From contig CANJUR010000035.1 of the NCBI GenBank assembly GCA_947477565.1, positions 1 through 44,107 on the forward strand: a stretch of 44,107 nucleotides of DNA. The letters run 5' to 3'. Positions within the stretch are counted from its first letter, which is position 1. Every line of letters starts with the position of its first letter. The stretch comes from Deltaproteobacteria bacterium. GTDB taxonomy: Bacteria > Myxococcota_A > Polyangia > Polyangiales > Ga0077539. Under the pieces are notes generated by a model. That model was not told the DNA's origin and made no database searches. It was given only the letters and a program-made list of their open reading frames with translations. The position numbers and the translations under genes were made by a program. This document shows, in pieces, positions 24,224 through 35,162 of the stretch.

Positions 24224-26100
24224 CCCGGCGAGCCTTCGCGCTCGGCGCTGTCCCCGCGGCGCTCTGGTTCACCCTCCACGCCGCGCCCTCCGTCACCTAC
24301 CGCGACGCCGGCGAACTCTCCGCTGCCGCCTTCCTCCTCGACGTGCCGCACCCGACGGGATTCCCCGTCGATATGCTCTTCGTGCGCCTCGCGATGCTGG
24401 TGCCCATCGGCGATGTCGCCTTCCGCGCCAACCTTGCGGTCGGCGCGCTCATGGCCCTGGCCTGCGGGTGCGCCGCGGCCCTCACGCACCGTCTCCTCGC
24501 CGCCGTCGCGCCCGCTCCGCGTCTCGCCCTCGCGGGACTTTCCTCCGCTGCGCTCCTGGCCTGCGGGACGGTGCTGCGCGCCGCGACGGCGATGGAGGTC
24601 TACGCGGCCTCGCTGCTGGTCACCCTCGCGGCCCTCACGCTTACCAGTGGTGGTATGCCCGTCCCGACGCGCCGCCGCCTCGCGGGCCTCGCGCTCGGAC
24701 TCTCGCTGGCGATGCACGTCACCACGCGCCCGGCGGCGCTCGTCGCCGTCGCTCTCACGGTCTGGCCCGCGGGGCGCTCGGGTCGGTGGTCGGAGTGCGT
24801 GCGTTCGCTAGTTCCGGTGGTCGCGCTCGCGCTAGTTGGGTCGCTCGCGGTGGTCTACCTCCCGCTCGCGGCGCGGCGCGGCGGACCCATCGACTGGGGC
24901 GACCCGGCGACCCTCTCACGCTGGATCGATCACCTCACTGCACGCACGATTCGAGCGTCCCACGTGGGGCGCATTCTCGTGCTGTGGCGCATCCCGGAAG
25001 ACCTCACGACCGCGGGGCGCATGCTCGTCGAAGACCTCGGCATACCGATGGCGCTGCTCTCCCTGGCCGGTGCGGTGCTCGCTCTGCGTCGGCGCGCTGC
25101 GTGGCCGGTGCTCGCGGTGACGGTGCTCGACCTCGCCTACGCCGTCTTGATCAACCCGATGGGAACCCTCGATCGGCAGACCCTCTTCGTTACCGAGGCC
25201 GGCCTGGCGGTGCTCTCCGCGCTCGCGCTCGGAGCTCTCCTCTCCCGCCTCGCCGGGCCGCGGACGAAACTCTCGGTTCTGGCGGTTGCGGCGCTGACCG
25301 TAGGCGTACTGGCGCGGTGCGACACGCGCTGGGGAGGGGCCGCGGACGGGTGGGCGGCGAGCGAGGTACTGGGCGGCGCTGGGGCGCTTGGGTCGGTCCC
25401 TGCGCGCTCGGTGGTGTTGTGCAAGTCGGATGATACCTGCGGCGGAGCGATGTACGCGCAGTGGGTCGAGGGCGAGCGGCCCGACGTGACGGTGCTGCCG
25501 CAGCGCAACCTCGCGGACCCGTCTACCTGGCGACGTCTCGATCCGCGGCGATCGCTGCTGCGCGGATCCGATCAGGCACACGGCGAGGGCGGGAGACTGC
25601 GTTGGCTGCTCGATCGCGCAGGTACGCGGGTGCGCTGGGAAGGCGACGGGCGGGATGCTCCGTGGATTGCGCTCGCGCCGGGGGAGACGCCGGTGTTTGC
25701 GCGCGTCGGTGGGGCGGTGGCGGTCACCGGGTCGGTCGATCGGACGGCGGTGGAGTGGGTGCTGCCGCGGGTGCCGGGCGCAGGGGTCGGAGCGCGGCGC
25801 ATCGGGGCGATGGTGCTCTTCGCCGCCGGGGTGCGCGAGGCGCGGGGGGAGGTGGCGCGGGGGGTTCCGCTGTGGCGCGCGGCGCTTGCGGAGTGGCCCG
25901 ATCACGCCGCGGCGTGGACCAACCTGGGTCTGGCCGAGGCCCGCGCGGGGCACTTCACCGCGGCGGTGCTGTTGACGCAGCGCTCGCTCGACCTGCAGCC
26001 CGATCGCCCTCGGGCGTGGCGCAACCTCGCGGAGTATCTTGCCGCGACGGGTGACGAGGTGGGCGCTGCGGAGGCGCGCCGCGAGGCCGCCCGACGGTGA
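24220..26100 (+). CDS. DUF2723-type polytopic membrane protein with C-terminal TPR
   Basis: 626 residues. The N-terminal ~360 residues contain nine to eleven hydrophobic helices. An early periplasmic motif, YRDAGELSAAAFLLDVPHPTGFP, is the hallmark of DUF2723 proteins, which resemble GT-C glycosyltransferases (Asp-Glu near the first loop, His-Pro further on). The periplasmic region after about 380 is soluble, and the last ~80 residues form two TPR-like helices pairs (AAWTNLGLAEARAGHF, RAWRNLAEYLAATG). A lipid-phosphate-sugar-dependent glycosylation role is possible but unproven. The start is a TTG overlapping the preceding stop. Confidence 0.8.
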   Translation: MTRRAFALGAVPAALWFTLHAAPSVTYRDAGELSAAAFLLDVPHPTGFPVDMLFVRLAMLVPIGDVAFRANLAVGALMALACGCAAALTHRLLAAVAPAPRLALAGLSSAALLACGTVLRAATAMEVYAASLLVTLAALTLTSGGMPVPTRRRLAGLALGLSLAMHVTTRPAALVAVALTVWPAGRSGRWSECVRSLVPVVALALVGSLAVVYLPLAARRGGPIDWGDPATLSRWIDHLTARTIRASHVGRILVLWRIPEDLTTAGRMLVEDLGIPMALLSLAGAVLALRRRAAWPVLAVTVLDLAYAVLINPMGTLDRQTLFVTEAGLAVLSALALGALLSRLAGPRTKLSVLAVAALTVGVLARCDTRWGGAADGWAASEVLGGAGALGSVPARSVVLCKSDDTCGGAMYAQWVEGERPDVTVLPQRNLADPSTWRRLDPRRSLLRGSDQAHGEGGRLRWLLDRAGTRVRWEGDGRDAPWIALAPGETPVFARVGGAVAVTGSVDRTAVEWVLPRVPGAGVGARRIGAMVLFAAGVREARGEVARGVPLWRAALAEWPDHAAAWTNLGLAEARAGHFTAAVLLTQRSLDLQPDRPRAWRNLAEYLAATGDEVGAAEARREAARR

Positions 26101-26145
26101 CAAGGGTTTCGATCGCCGAGGATGGGGACTACCCTGCTTTCCGTG

Positions 26146-27873
26146 ATGAACCGACGAGCGCACTGGGCGACCCTGACCGTGATCATCGCCTCGCTCGCGG
26201 CGTGCAGCGACGGCACAACACCCGGCGCGGACGGCGGTACGGAGGTCGGGAGCGTTGTCGACGTGGGCTTCGACGTGGGCTTCGACGCGGGCGCGGTGGA
26301 CGTGGGCTCCGACGCGGGTGCGCCGGAGGTCACGGTGGACGCGGGTGCGGCAGACGTGGCTGAGGACGTCGTGGATGTCAGCGCGGGCGACATCGACGAT
26401 TGCGGCGCGTGCGTGCGCTGCGCGGCGGGCGAGCGGCGATGCGGTTCGCGATGCGCGAGCGCGACGGACCCGACCGCCGGGTGCGGTGCGGTCGGCTGCG
26501 AGCCGTGCGCATTTCCCAACGCGATGGCGACCTGCGTAGCGGGTGCGTGCGCGCCCGGGCGCTGCCTCGATGGGTTCTCGGAGTGCGACCTCGACGCGCG
26601 CAACGGGTGCGAGATATCGACGCGCTCAGACCGTGACCACTGCGGCGTCTGCGGCAACCGCTGCGCCCTCGCCAACGCGATGGCAGGCTGCGCGGACGGA
26701 ACCTGCACCGTCGGCGTATGCGTGGCGGGCTTCGGCGATTGCGACCTGATGCCGTCCAACGGGTGCGAAGTGAGCGTGTTTGGCGACCTCGCGCACTGTG
26801 GAGCGTGCGGTCAGCGGTGCGCACCACCCCACGCGACTGCGCGCTGCACGGCGGGCGTGTGCGGGGTGCTCGCGTGCTCGCCGGGCTTCGGCGACTGCGA
26901 CGCGAGCCCGGGCAACGGCTGCGAGATCGATACTCGCGCCGACCTGCTGCACTGCGGCGGATGCGGGATGCGCTGTGCTCCCGCGCACGGGACCGGAGCC
27001 TGCGTCGCGGGGGCGTGCGGAGTGGCGGCCTGCGATCCGGGTTTCGGCGACTGTGACGGCAACGCGAGCAACGGCTGCGAGGCCGACCTCCGCACGACCG
27101 CCGCCCACTGCGGAACGTGCGCCAGTCGCTGTGCCTACCCCAACGCCGTGGGGGTGTGTCGCGACGGGCTCTGCGGCCTCGGCGCGTGCGGTGCGGGCTT
27201 CAACAACTGCGACGGAGACGCGGCCAACGGCTGCGAGGTGGAGACCGCGAGCAACCCGGCGAGTTGTGGGGTCTGCGGGCGGGTGTGCGATCGCGCCAAC
27301 GCGACGCCGGCATGCGTCGTCGGCGGGTGCCGCATCGGGCGCTGCGACGCGGGCTGGGCAGACTGCGACGCCCGGGACGACAATGGCTGCGAGGTGAACA
27401 CCAACCTCGCGCTCGCGAGCTGTGGCGGCTGCGGGCGGGTGTGCGCCCCGGCGAATGCTTCGCCGATTTGCGAGGAGGGGCATTGCGCGGTCGCGTCGTG
27501 TAGCCCGTCCTTCGCCAACTGCAACGGATCGCCGGACGACGGGTGCGAGGTCGATATGCGGAGCAACGTCGCGCACTGCGGCGGGTGCGGCGACGACTGC
27601 CGGTTTCCGCGTGCGACGCCGCGGTGCACGAGCGGGCGGTGCCACATCGCGACCTGCGAGGCGACCTTCGGCGATTGCAACGGCGACGAGGGCGACGGCT
27701 GCGAGACGGCGCTGCCAAGCGATCCGAACAACTGCGGGGCGTGCGGGGTGTTTTGCGCGGAGGTATGCCGAGCGAGCGCGTGCGAGCCGTGCAGCCGTGC
27801 GAGCGAAGGCGCGATGTGCCGCGGCGGATCGATCTGCATGTGTGTCGGTAGTCTCTGCGCTTGCGCGAACTGA
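26146..27873 (+). CDS. Lipoprotein with eight Cys-rich NGCE/CGxCG repeats
   Basis: 575 residues. The lipobox is SLAAC. An Asp/Ala/Gly/Val stretch follows (about 30-90), then about ten modules of roughly 47 residues. Each is built around [N/D]GCE, then HCGxCGxxC, a Cys-x-x-G-x-C and finally GFxDCD. Eight clear NGCE/DGCE starts can be counted. Similar modules occur in many secreted myxobacterial proteins, and the Cys content implies disulfide-stabilised rods on the cell surface. Their binding partners are not known. The start at 26146 precedes the signal peptide; ATG at 26122 would add eight residues. It lies 45 bases after the DUF2723 gene. Confidence 0.75.
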   Translation: MNRRAHWATLTVIIASLAACSDGTTPGADGGTEVGSVVDVGFDVGFDAGAVDVGSDAGAPEVTVDAGAADVAEDVVDVSAGDIDDCGACVRCAAGERRCGSRCASATDPTAGCGAVGCEPCAFPNAMATCVAGACAPGRCLDGFSECDLDARNGCEISTRSDRDHCGVCGNRCALANAMAGCADGTCTVGVCVAGFGDCDLMPSNGCEVSVFGDLAHCGACGQRCAPPHATARCTAGVCGVLACSPGFGDCDASPGNGCEIDTRADLLHCGGCGMRCAPAHGTGACVAGACGVAACDPGFGDCDGNASNGCEADLRTTAAHCGTCASRCAYPNAVGVCRDGLCGLGACGAGFNNCDGDAANGCEVETASNPASCGVCGRVCDRANATPACVVGGCRIGRCDAGWADCDARDDNGCEVNTNLALASCGGCGRVCAPANASPICEEGHCAVASCSPSFANCNGSPDDGCEVDMRSNVAHCGGCGDDCRFPRATPRCTSGRCHIATCEATFGDCNGDEGDGCETALPSDPNNCGACGVFCAEVCRASACEPCSRASEGAMCRGGSICMCVGSLCACAN

Positions 27874-27907
27874 GCGCGGTGCAACGGCGCAGAACCCACC
27901 TCGCGGA

Positions 27908-27937
27908 TTGACAACGGTCGTCCCTGCTTCCTATAGG
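27908..27937 (+). promoter_or_regulatory. Sigma-70-type promoter upstream of pyrG
   Basis: TTGACA at 27908-27913 and TATAGG at 27932-27937 with an 18-base spacer, the best promoter match in the window. Transcription would start near 27943, leaving a leader of about 195 bases before pyrG. No other gene fits between. Confidence 0.6.
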
Positions 27938-28067
27938 GATGCCCCTTGCACCCCCAAGAGGTGGTCGGCGGCCTCATCGCCATCGCACATTTCTTGTGGG
28001 TTTTCCCCCCCCAGCGCGACGCGAGCACACCGGCTCCAATCACTGCCCCACATTCGTCTGGGGGTAG

Positions 28068-29813
<1,746 letters not shown>

Positions 29814-29823
29814 AAGCTCGCGC

Positions 29824-30159
29824 CTAGGGCGTCTGCCACACGACGGCGGTGCCCACGAGGCGCACGCGCCCGCCGCGCAGCGGTCGTGCCGTCGCTTCGA
29901 CCACGGCGTCGGCGTCGGCCTCGCACGCCGCGATCTGCATCGCACGGCGGCACTGCTCGGGGTGCTCGCCGCTGCACTCCGAGGTGAGCACTGCGATGTT
30001 TTCGCGTGGCGTCTCGGGGCCACGGTCGGTGAAGACCGTCGGCTCGACGCAGGGTGCGGCGCGCGGGGTGCGGCGCGCGTTGATCATGTGCAAGTGGTGT
30101 GTGGGGCCGCTCGAACAGCCGAGGGACAGGGCGAGCGCCAGGAAGACCATCGATCGCAT
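29824..30159 (-). CDS. Small DUF4156-like lipoprotein
   Basis: 111 residues. The signal peptide MRSMVFLALALSLGC ends in a lipobox. The mature part carries NIAVLTSECSGEHPEQCRRAM and ACEADADAVVEATARP, reminiscent of DUF4156/RcsF-like small lipoproteins, in which a Cys pair stabilises a compact alpha/beta fold; this is a loose resemblance. It starts 34 bases after the SUMF1-like gene ends, so the two are probably co-transcribed. Met at 30150 is an alternative start. Confidence 0.6.
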   Translation of the reverse strand: MRSMVFLALALSLGCSSGPTHHLHMINARRTPRAAPCVEPTVFTDRGPETPRENIAVLTSECSGEHPEQCRRAMQIAACEADADAVVEATARPLRGGRVRLVGTAVVWQTP

Positions 30160-30193
30160 GCTGCGGAGGATGCTGGATGCACCCTGCGGGCGT

Positions 30194-31375
30194 CTACCGG
30201 CCGTGGCGGTGGCGGGGCCGCGGGCCCGGCGGCATCGGCGGGGGCGGTGGGGGCGGTGAGGCGATGGTGGCGGGCACCGGGGGCGGCAGCGCCTCGACGG
30301 GTGAGTGCACGCAACGGAAGCCCAGGGTGGCGAGGCGGTAGGTCGGGTTCGCCGGGGTGCGTGCGGTGGTGCGCAGCGCGGCAGCGGTGCCGGAGAACCA
30401 GTGTCCGCCGCGGGTCACGCGGTCGGTGCCTGCGGGTGCGCCGGTGGGGTCCGTGGCGGGGGCGGCGGTGTAGAGGCCGAACCAGTCGCCGGTCCACTCC
30501 ATCACGTTGCCGGCCATGTCGAGCACGCCGAAGGGAGAGGCGCCCGGGGTGAAGGTGCCCGCGGGTGCCGTCGCGCCCTGCGAGTCGCTGCCGGGGAAGG
30601 ATGCCGCGGGGCGCGAGAGGTTGCTGCGCGTGAGGAGCGCGACGCAGTCGGCGTCGCACGCGTTGACGCGGTCGAGCGACGGGGCGGCCTCGCCCCAGGG
30701 GAAGGTGCGGGGCTCGGCCCCTCGCGCGGCGAACTCCCACTCGGCCTCCGTGGGGAGGCGGCCTCCGCGAGAGAGGCAGTAGGTGTTGGCCTGAGACCAG
30801 TCGATGCAGTTCATCGGGTGGTCGGCGCGGTCGGCGCGGTCGGCGCGGTTGCAGAGTTGGTTCCAGGCGGGCACCTGGGCGGCGGGGATGTCGCGAAAGT
30901 TCACCGTGCCGGAGGTGGTGCACTGGCCCGAGCCGGCGCACTCCTGGTAGCGGTGGACGGTCACCTCCGTGCGGTCGATGCAGTACGGCGCAATCGTCAC
31001 ACGGTGCGCGGGCGTCTCGTTGGCCTCCCTGGGTTGGCCCGCCGCGGCGCCCATGTTGAACACGGCGTTCTCGATAAACGCCATGCCGTCTGGGCATCGG
31101 GAGGGCGGTGGCGGTGGTGGTGGGGCCACCGGGAGTGCGGCGATCGCGGCCTGGCGGCACACCTCTACGCCGTCCACGCACATACAGAGGTTGCGGGCGC
31201 GGACCCACTCCTCGCCGCCGAGGCAACAGTGGCCGTCAGAGGCGTGCTGGGCGGCGGTGCAGGCGACCGGGGCCGCGGCCCGGCGATGCTGTGCGTGGCC
31301 GAGGGTACCAAAGAGGCTGACTGCGCCGACGAGGGTGAACATCGACGAGCTGCGGAGGGCGGGGACAACGTGCAT
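30194..31375 (-). CDS. Secreted SUMF1/FGE-domain protein, probably not an FGE
   Basis: 393 residues. The signal peptide ends near TLGHAQ. A short Cys-rich segment (about 35-75) and a Pro run (about 83-90) lead to a formylglycine-generating-enzyme-like domain at about 95-365: GGRLPTEAEWEFAARG, VLDMAGNVMEWTGDW, RVTRGGHWF and LGFRCV are hallmark motifs. The Cys pair that binds copper in true FGEs is replaced by an Ala/Thr-rich stretch, so it is likely a structural or binding member, as in PvdO or EgtB relatives. A triple Arg-Ala-Asp from a 9-bp repeat sits near 180, and the C-terminus is Pro-rich. GGAG eight bases upstream supports the start. Confidence 0.8.
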   Translation of the reverse strand: MHVVPALRSSSMFTLVGAVSLFGTLGHAQHRRAAAPVACTAAQHASDGHCCLGGEEWVRARNLCMCVDGVEVCRQAAIAALPVAPPPPPPPSRCPDGMAFIENAVFNMGAAAGQPREANETPAHRVTIAPYCIDRTEVTVHRYQECAGSGQCTTSGTVNFRDIPAAQVPAWNQLCNRADRADRADHPMNCIDWSQANTYCLSRGGRLPTEAEWEFAARGAEPRTFPWGEAAPSLDRVNACDADCVALLTRSNLSRPAASFPGSDSQGATAPAGTFTPGASPFGVLDMAGNVMEWTGDWFGLYTAAPATDPTGAPAGTDRVTRGGHWFSGTAAALRTTARTPANPTYRLATLGFRCVHSPVEALPPPVPATIASPPPPPPPMPPGPRPRHRHGR

Positions 31376-31454
31376 CGAGAGGCTCCGTGGTGATTTAGTC
31401 AGGAAGGGTTCAACCGCACTCCGGCGTCGGGTGCAATACCTCTTGTGGACGGCG

Positions 31455-31485
31455 TTGACACTCCCCGTCCGGGGGGTGCTTTATG
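31455..31485 (+). promoter_or_regulatory. Promoter candidate giving a near-leaderless mRNA
   Basis: TTGACA at 31455-31460 and a -10-like CTTTAT/TTTATG preceded by TGC at about 31479-31485. The spacing is 18-19 bases. The ATG at 31494 is only about 9 bases beyond, so the transcript would have almost no leader. Confidence 0.4.
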
Positions 31486-31493
31486 CGCCCGTC

Positions 31494-32258
31494 ATGCTGG
31501 CCATTCGATACGCAAAAGTGATGTTGTCTGCTCTCTCCCTCGTGGGGGCGCTCGGGTGCTCGTCCAACGGTTCGTCCAACCCGTCGGACGCCGGCGAGAC
31601 GGACGTTGGCAAGGACGCGGGCGATGTTCCGCTCTTCGTCGGGCCTGGAAACCTCAACGTGACGTGGACCATCAACGGCAATTCCCCGGCGACGGAGTGC
31701 GCCGTGGTGGGGGCGGCGTTCGTGGACATCCAGGCCACCTTCGGCGCCGCGATGCGTCTGCCCTGTACTCAAGGCACGTACGCCAAGGCGATGCTCCCGG
31801 CCAACCGCCTCAACGTGGGCGCACGCCTGCTGCGCGCCAACGGGACGCCCATCTACGAGTACGTCATCCCGACGACGATCGTGTCCGACCAGACCACCGA
31901 GGCGGCCATCAACTTCGAGCCGCCCGGTCGGCTCACCGTGCGCTGGACCGTCAACGGCAATCCCCCCGGCAGCGAGTGCGCCACCACCACCGCGACGCGC
32001 GTGGTCGTGCGCGTTGAGCGTCTCGATGGCTTCCAGGCTTCGTGTTCGGCGGGGACGATCCCGTTTACGCGCGTGCCTGGCGCAACGCTCACGGGCCTGC
32101 AGCCCGGGCACTACGCCGTCACCGGTGAAATTGTCAGTACGAGCGGCTCCAGCAGCCGGGTGATTCAGACGCTCATGGCCGACGGCGAGGTGCCGTCCGG
32201 GGCCGCGGGCGTGGTGGTTTTCCCCTTCGAGGCGCCCCTCCGACCCATCGATCCGTGA
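31494..32258 (+). CDS. Lipoprotein with two tandem beta domains
   Basis: 254 residues. The lipobox is VGALGC, followed by a Ser/Asp-rich linker. Two homologous domains begin NLNVTWTINGNSPATEC and RLTVRWTVNGNPPGSEC and each continues with a Val-rich strand and a further Cys. These look like small immunoglobulin-type or carbohydrate-binding beta-sandwiches with one disulfide. No function recognised. Met at 31521 is an alternative start. The stop overlaps the GTG of the phosphotransferase gene. Confidence 0.7.
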   Translation: MLAIRYAKVMLSALSLVGALGCSSNGSSNPSDAGETDVGKDAGDVPLFVGPGNLNVTWTINGNSPATECAVVGAAFVDIQATFGAAMRLPCTQGTYAKAMLPANRLNVGARLLRANGTPIYEYVIPTTIVSDQTTEAAINFEPPGRLTVRWTVNGNPPGSECATTTATRVVVRVERLDGFQASCSAGTIPFTRVPGATLTGLQPGHYAVTGEIVSTSGSSSRVIQTLMADGEVPSGAAGVVVFPFEAPLRPIDP

Positions 32259-33301
32259 GCGCTCCGCCCGCGGAGGTGCTCGCGCACTACGCCGGCTTCG
32301 AGGTCGCCGCGGCGCGGCCCTACGGGCGCGGCCTGATCAACGACACCTTCCTGCTTGAGGGATCAGGCGGAAGGTGCGTGCTTCAGCGGTTGCACCCGGT
32401 GTTTGGCCCGGCGGTGCACCACGACATCGAGGCCGTCACTGCGCATCTCGCGCGCAAGGGCGTGGTGACCCCGCGGCTCATCCCCACCCGCGACGGCGCC
32501 CTCTGGGTCGAGCGCACGACGCCCGAGCGCACCGAGGTGTGGCGCGCGCAGACCTTTCTCCCCGACCTCTTCACCTACGACCGCCTCGTGCGCGACGACC
32601 ACGCCTTCACCGCGGGCGCCCTCGTCGGAACCTTCCACCGCGCCCTCCAAGACCTCGACCACGAGTACCGTTTCGTTCGCGCGGGCGTGCATGACACGCG
32701 CTCGCACCTCGACACCCTCGCGCTCGCAATCGACTCCTCCCCCCGCCATTCCCTCTTCGAGCAGGTGGCCCCGCTGGCCGAGGCGATTCTCGCTGCGGGG
32801 CAGGCACTGCCCGACCTCGGGGTGTTGCCGAAGCGCCACTGCCACGGCGACCTCAAGCTCTCCAATCTCCTCTTCGATGACCCCATCAAGGGCGTGTGCC
32901 TGGTCGATCTCGACACCGTCGGCCGGATGGCTCTTCCCTTCGAACTTGGCGACGCACTGCGCTCCTGGTGCAACCCGGCGGGCGAGGACGCCACGGACTG
33001 CGCCATCTCCGCCGAACGCGTGGGCCTGGCGCTGGCGGGCTACGCGAGCACCGCGCGCGGCCTCGTCGAGCGCCCCGAATCCGAGGCCCTCATCGATGGC
33101 CTCGCGACGATCTGCGTCGAACTTGCGGCGCGCTTCGCCGCGGATGCCCTGCTCGAGCGCTACTTCGGCTGGGACCCGTCGCGGCACCCGTCGCGCGGCG
33201 CGCACAACCTGATGCGCGCGCGGGGTCAATGGTCCCTCGCGCAGAGCGTGCTGGCCGATCGCGCGGGTCTCGACGCGCGGGTCACTGCGGTGCTCTGGTA
33301 G
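32255..33301 (+). CDS. Phosphotransferase (APH/NahK-like sugar kinase)
   Basis: 348 residues, protein-kinase-like fold. GLINDTFLL forms the nucleotide loop, LQRLHPVF the conserved strand, HGDLKLSNLLFD the catalytic loop with Asp and Asn, and CLVDLDTVG the metal-binding segment. The N-terminal pattern resembles N-acetylhexosamine 1-kinases (NahK), so an amino-sugar substrate is plausible. Aminoglycoside or choline kinases share the core, so specificity is open. It begins with GTG overlapping the lipoprotein stop and is followed after 10 bases by YchJ. Confidence 0.8.
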   Translation: MSAPPAEVLAHYAGFEVAAARPYGRGLINDTFLLEGSGGRCVLQRLHPVFGPAVHHDIEAVTAHLARKGVVTPRLIPTRDGALWVERTTPERTEVWRAQTFLPDLFTYDRLVRDDHAFTAGALVGTFHRALQDLDHEYRFVRAGVHDTRSHLDTLALAIDSSPRHSLFEQVAPLAEAILAAGQALPDLGVLPKRHCHGDLKLSNLLFDDPIKGVCLVDLDTVGRMALPFELGDALRSWCNPAGEDATDCAISAERVGLALAGYASTARGLVERPESEALIDGLATICVELAARFAADALLERYFGWDPSRHPSRGAHNLMRARGQWSLAQSVLADRAGLDARVTAVLW

Positions 33302-33311
33302 CGTCTCGCGG

Positions 33312-33803
33312 GTGCCACTCCCGACCCTCTTGTGCCCGTGCGGCAGCGCTCTCTTGCCCGATCTGTGCTGCGCTCCCTTCCATCGGGGTGAGCGTGAGGC
33401 CCCCGATGCGGAGGCTCTGATGCGCTCGCGGTACAGTGCGTTCGTGCGCGGCGACGCGGAGTACCTCCTCCGCACGACGCACCCTGACCACGCGGACCGC
33501 GAAGCGGGCGACGCCGCCATGTTGCGCTCGTTGCGGGAGACGTTTCGGCTGTACCGTTACGAGGGTCTGCGCGTGCTCGATCGGCGGCCGGCGGGGAGCG
33601 ACGGGCTCGCGGAGGTGTTGTTCTATGCGCGGGTGTGGGAGGGGACGCGCGATCGGTCTTTCGTCGAGCGCTCCTACTTCGACCACGACGGGACGGGCTG
33701 GCGCTACCTCGCGGGCGACCTCGTCCCCGCGGCGGCGCTGAGAGGCCGCGTCGAGGGGCTGACCCTGGACGCCTTTGCTCGGGCGCTGGAGGCCGCGCGA
33801 TGA
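33312..33803 (+). CDS. ychJ: YchJ-family protein
   Basis: 163 residues. CPCGSALLPDLCCAPFHRGE at the N-terminus is the SEC-C-like zinc motif of UPF0225/YchJ. The body holds AEALMRSRYSAFVRGDAEYLLRTTHP and FVERSYF, typical of the NTF2-like fold of this family. The biochemical role is not established; the zinc motif resembles the SecA tail. The start is GTG at 33312. Its stop overlaps the MFS gene start (ATGA). Confidence 0.88.
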   Translation: MPLPTLLCPCGSALLPDLCCAPFHRGEREAPDAEALMRSRYSAFVRGDAEYLLRTTHPDHADREAGDAAMLRSLRETFRLYRYEGLRVLDRRPAGSDGLAEVLFYARVWEGTRDRSFVERSYFDHDGTGWRYLAGDLVPAAALRGRVEGLTLDAFARALEAAR

Positions 33804-35047
33804 GCGCCCCGACGCTGACCCGCGGGCAGTCCTGGGCGCTGGTGCTCGCGGCCACCTTCACGATGACCATCAGTTACATCGACCGGCAGGCGCTGGCGGT
33901 GCTGGCGCCGACGATCACTCGCGAACTGCACATTTCCGAGACGCGCTACGGGCTGCTTGCGTCGGCGTTCTCGCTCGCCTACCTGATCAGCGCTCCGCTT
34001 GCCGGTCGTTGGATCGATCGCGTCGGCGCGCGTCGCGGCCTGCTGGGCGCGGTGCTGCTCTGGACCGTCGCGTCCGCCCTGCACGCGCTCGCGCCGGGGT
34101 TTGGGGCGCTGGTGGTGTTTCGCGTGCTGCTCGGCTTCGCGGAGTCGCCGTCGTTTCCCGGCGCGTCGCAGACGGTGCATCGCGCCCTGAGACCGGCCGA
34201 CCGACCACGTGGGGTCGGGGTGCTGTTCACCGGAAGCTCCATCGGCTCGATGATCGCGCCGCCCATCGCGGTGGCGCTAATGGGGGTGTTCGGCTGGCGG
34301 GGCGCGCTGCTGGTGTCAGCGATCAGCGGGCTGGTGTGGGTTCCGCTGTGGATGGGCGTGGCGTGGCGGTCGCCTGGGCGGGAGGTGCTCGACGCGGCCC
34401 CGGAGGCAGCGACGGCGACGCCTGCCACCATGGCGGCGTGGAGCGTGTGGCGCGAGCCCGCGGTACTGCGCACGCTGGCGCTCATCGTGGCGTCGTCGCC
34501 CGCGATCGGCTTCGTGCTCACCTGGAGCGCGAAGTATCTGGTGCGCGCCTGGGGCATTACGCAAATCGGCGTGGCGGCGTTCATCTGGCTGCCGCCGTTG
34601 ATGTTCGACCTGGGGAGCGTCGCGTTTGGCGACCTCTCTGCGCGGCTCGCACGGCACCCGAGCAACGCGCGCGGCGGTACGCACCCGGCGCTCGTCATCG
34701 TGAGCGCCGCGATGGCCGTCGTGGCGACGCTCGCGATGGTGGGCGCGACGTCGCCGTGGATGGCGATGGGCTTCGCGGGCGCGGCGATGTTCGGCGGCGG
34801 TGGGACTTATTCGATGATCACCGCGGACATGCTCGCGAGAATCCCTGCCTATGGTGTGTCGACCGCGGGCGGGTGGTGCGCGTCGGCGCAGGCCCTGGCC
34901 TTCGTGGTGGCCAACCCACTCATCGGGCGGGCGGTGGAGACCTACGGAGGATATCAGCAGGTGCTGGTGGCGCTGGCGGTGTGGCTGGTGCCCGGCACGC
35001 TCGCCTGGCTGGCGTGGCCGCGGGTGGGGCCAGTGCGCACGGGTTGA
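33800..35047 (+). CDS. MFS transporter
   Basis: 415 residues with 12 predicted helices. SYIDRQALAVLAPTITRELHIS and GRWIDRVGARRG (the loop 2-3 signature) are typical of the anion:cation symporter/hexuronate branch of the major facilitator superfamily. The substrate cannot be read. It is the last gene of a four-gene overlapping set with the lipoprotein, kinase-like protein and YchJ; if the kinase acts on a sugar, this could be its importer. Confidence 0.88.
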   Translation: MSAPTLTRGQSWALVLAATFTMTISYIDRQALAVLAPTITRELHISETRYGLLASAFSLAYLISAPLAGRWIDRVGARRGLLGAVLLWTVASALHALAPGFGALVVFRVLLGFAESPSFPGASQTVHRALRPADRPRGVGVLFTGSSIGSMIAPPIAVALMGVFGWRGALLVSAISGLVWVPLWMGVAWRSPGREVLDAAPEAATATPATMAAWSVWREPAVLRTLALIVASSPAIGFVLTWSAKYLVRAWGITQIGVAAFIWLPPLMFDLGSVAFGDLSARLARHPSNARGGTHPALVIVSAAMAVVATLAMVGATSPWMAMGFAGAAMFGGGGTYSMITADMLARIPAYGVSTAGGWCASAQALAFVVANPLIGRAVETYGGYQQVLVALAVWLVPGTLAWLAWPRVGPVRTG

Positions 35048-35162
35048 CCGCGCGGGCGGGGTAGGCGTCGGGTGTCTGCGGGCCAGGTGACCGGTGAGCA
35101 GGTCTGCCCAGCGGGCGACGCACCGCCGATCGAACCGGCGTGCTACCAAGACTTCCATCGTC

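Noticed and set aside
26626..27645. 339-codon frame opposite the Cys-repeat lipoprotein
   Set aside because: It is the antisense shadow of a repetitive Cys-rich gene, with no start signals or domain.
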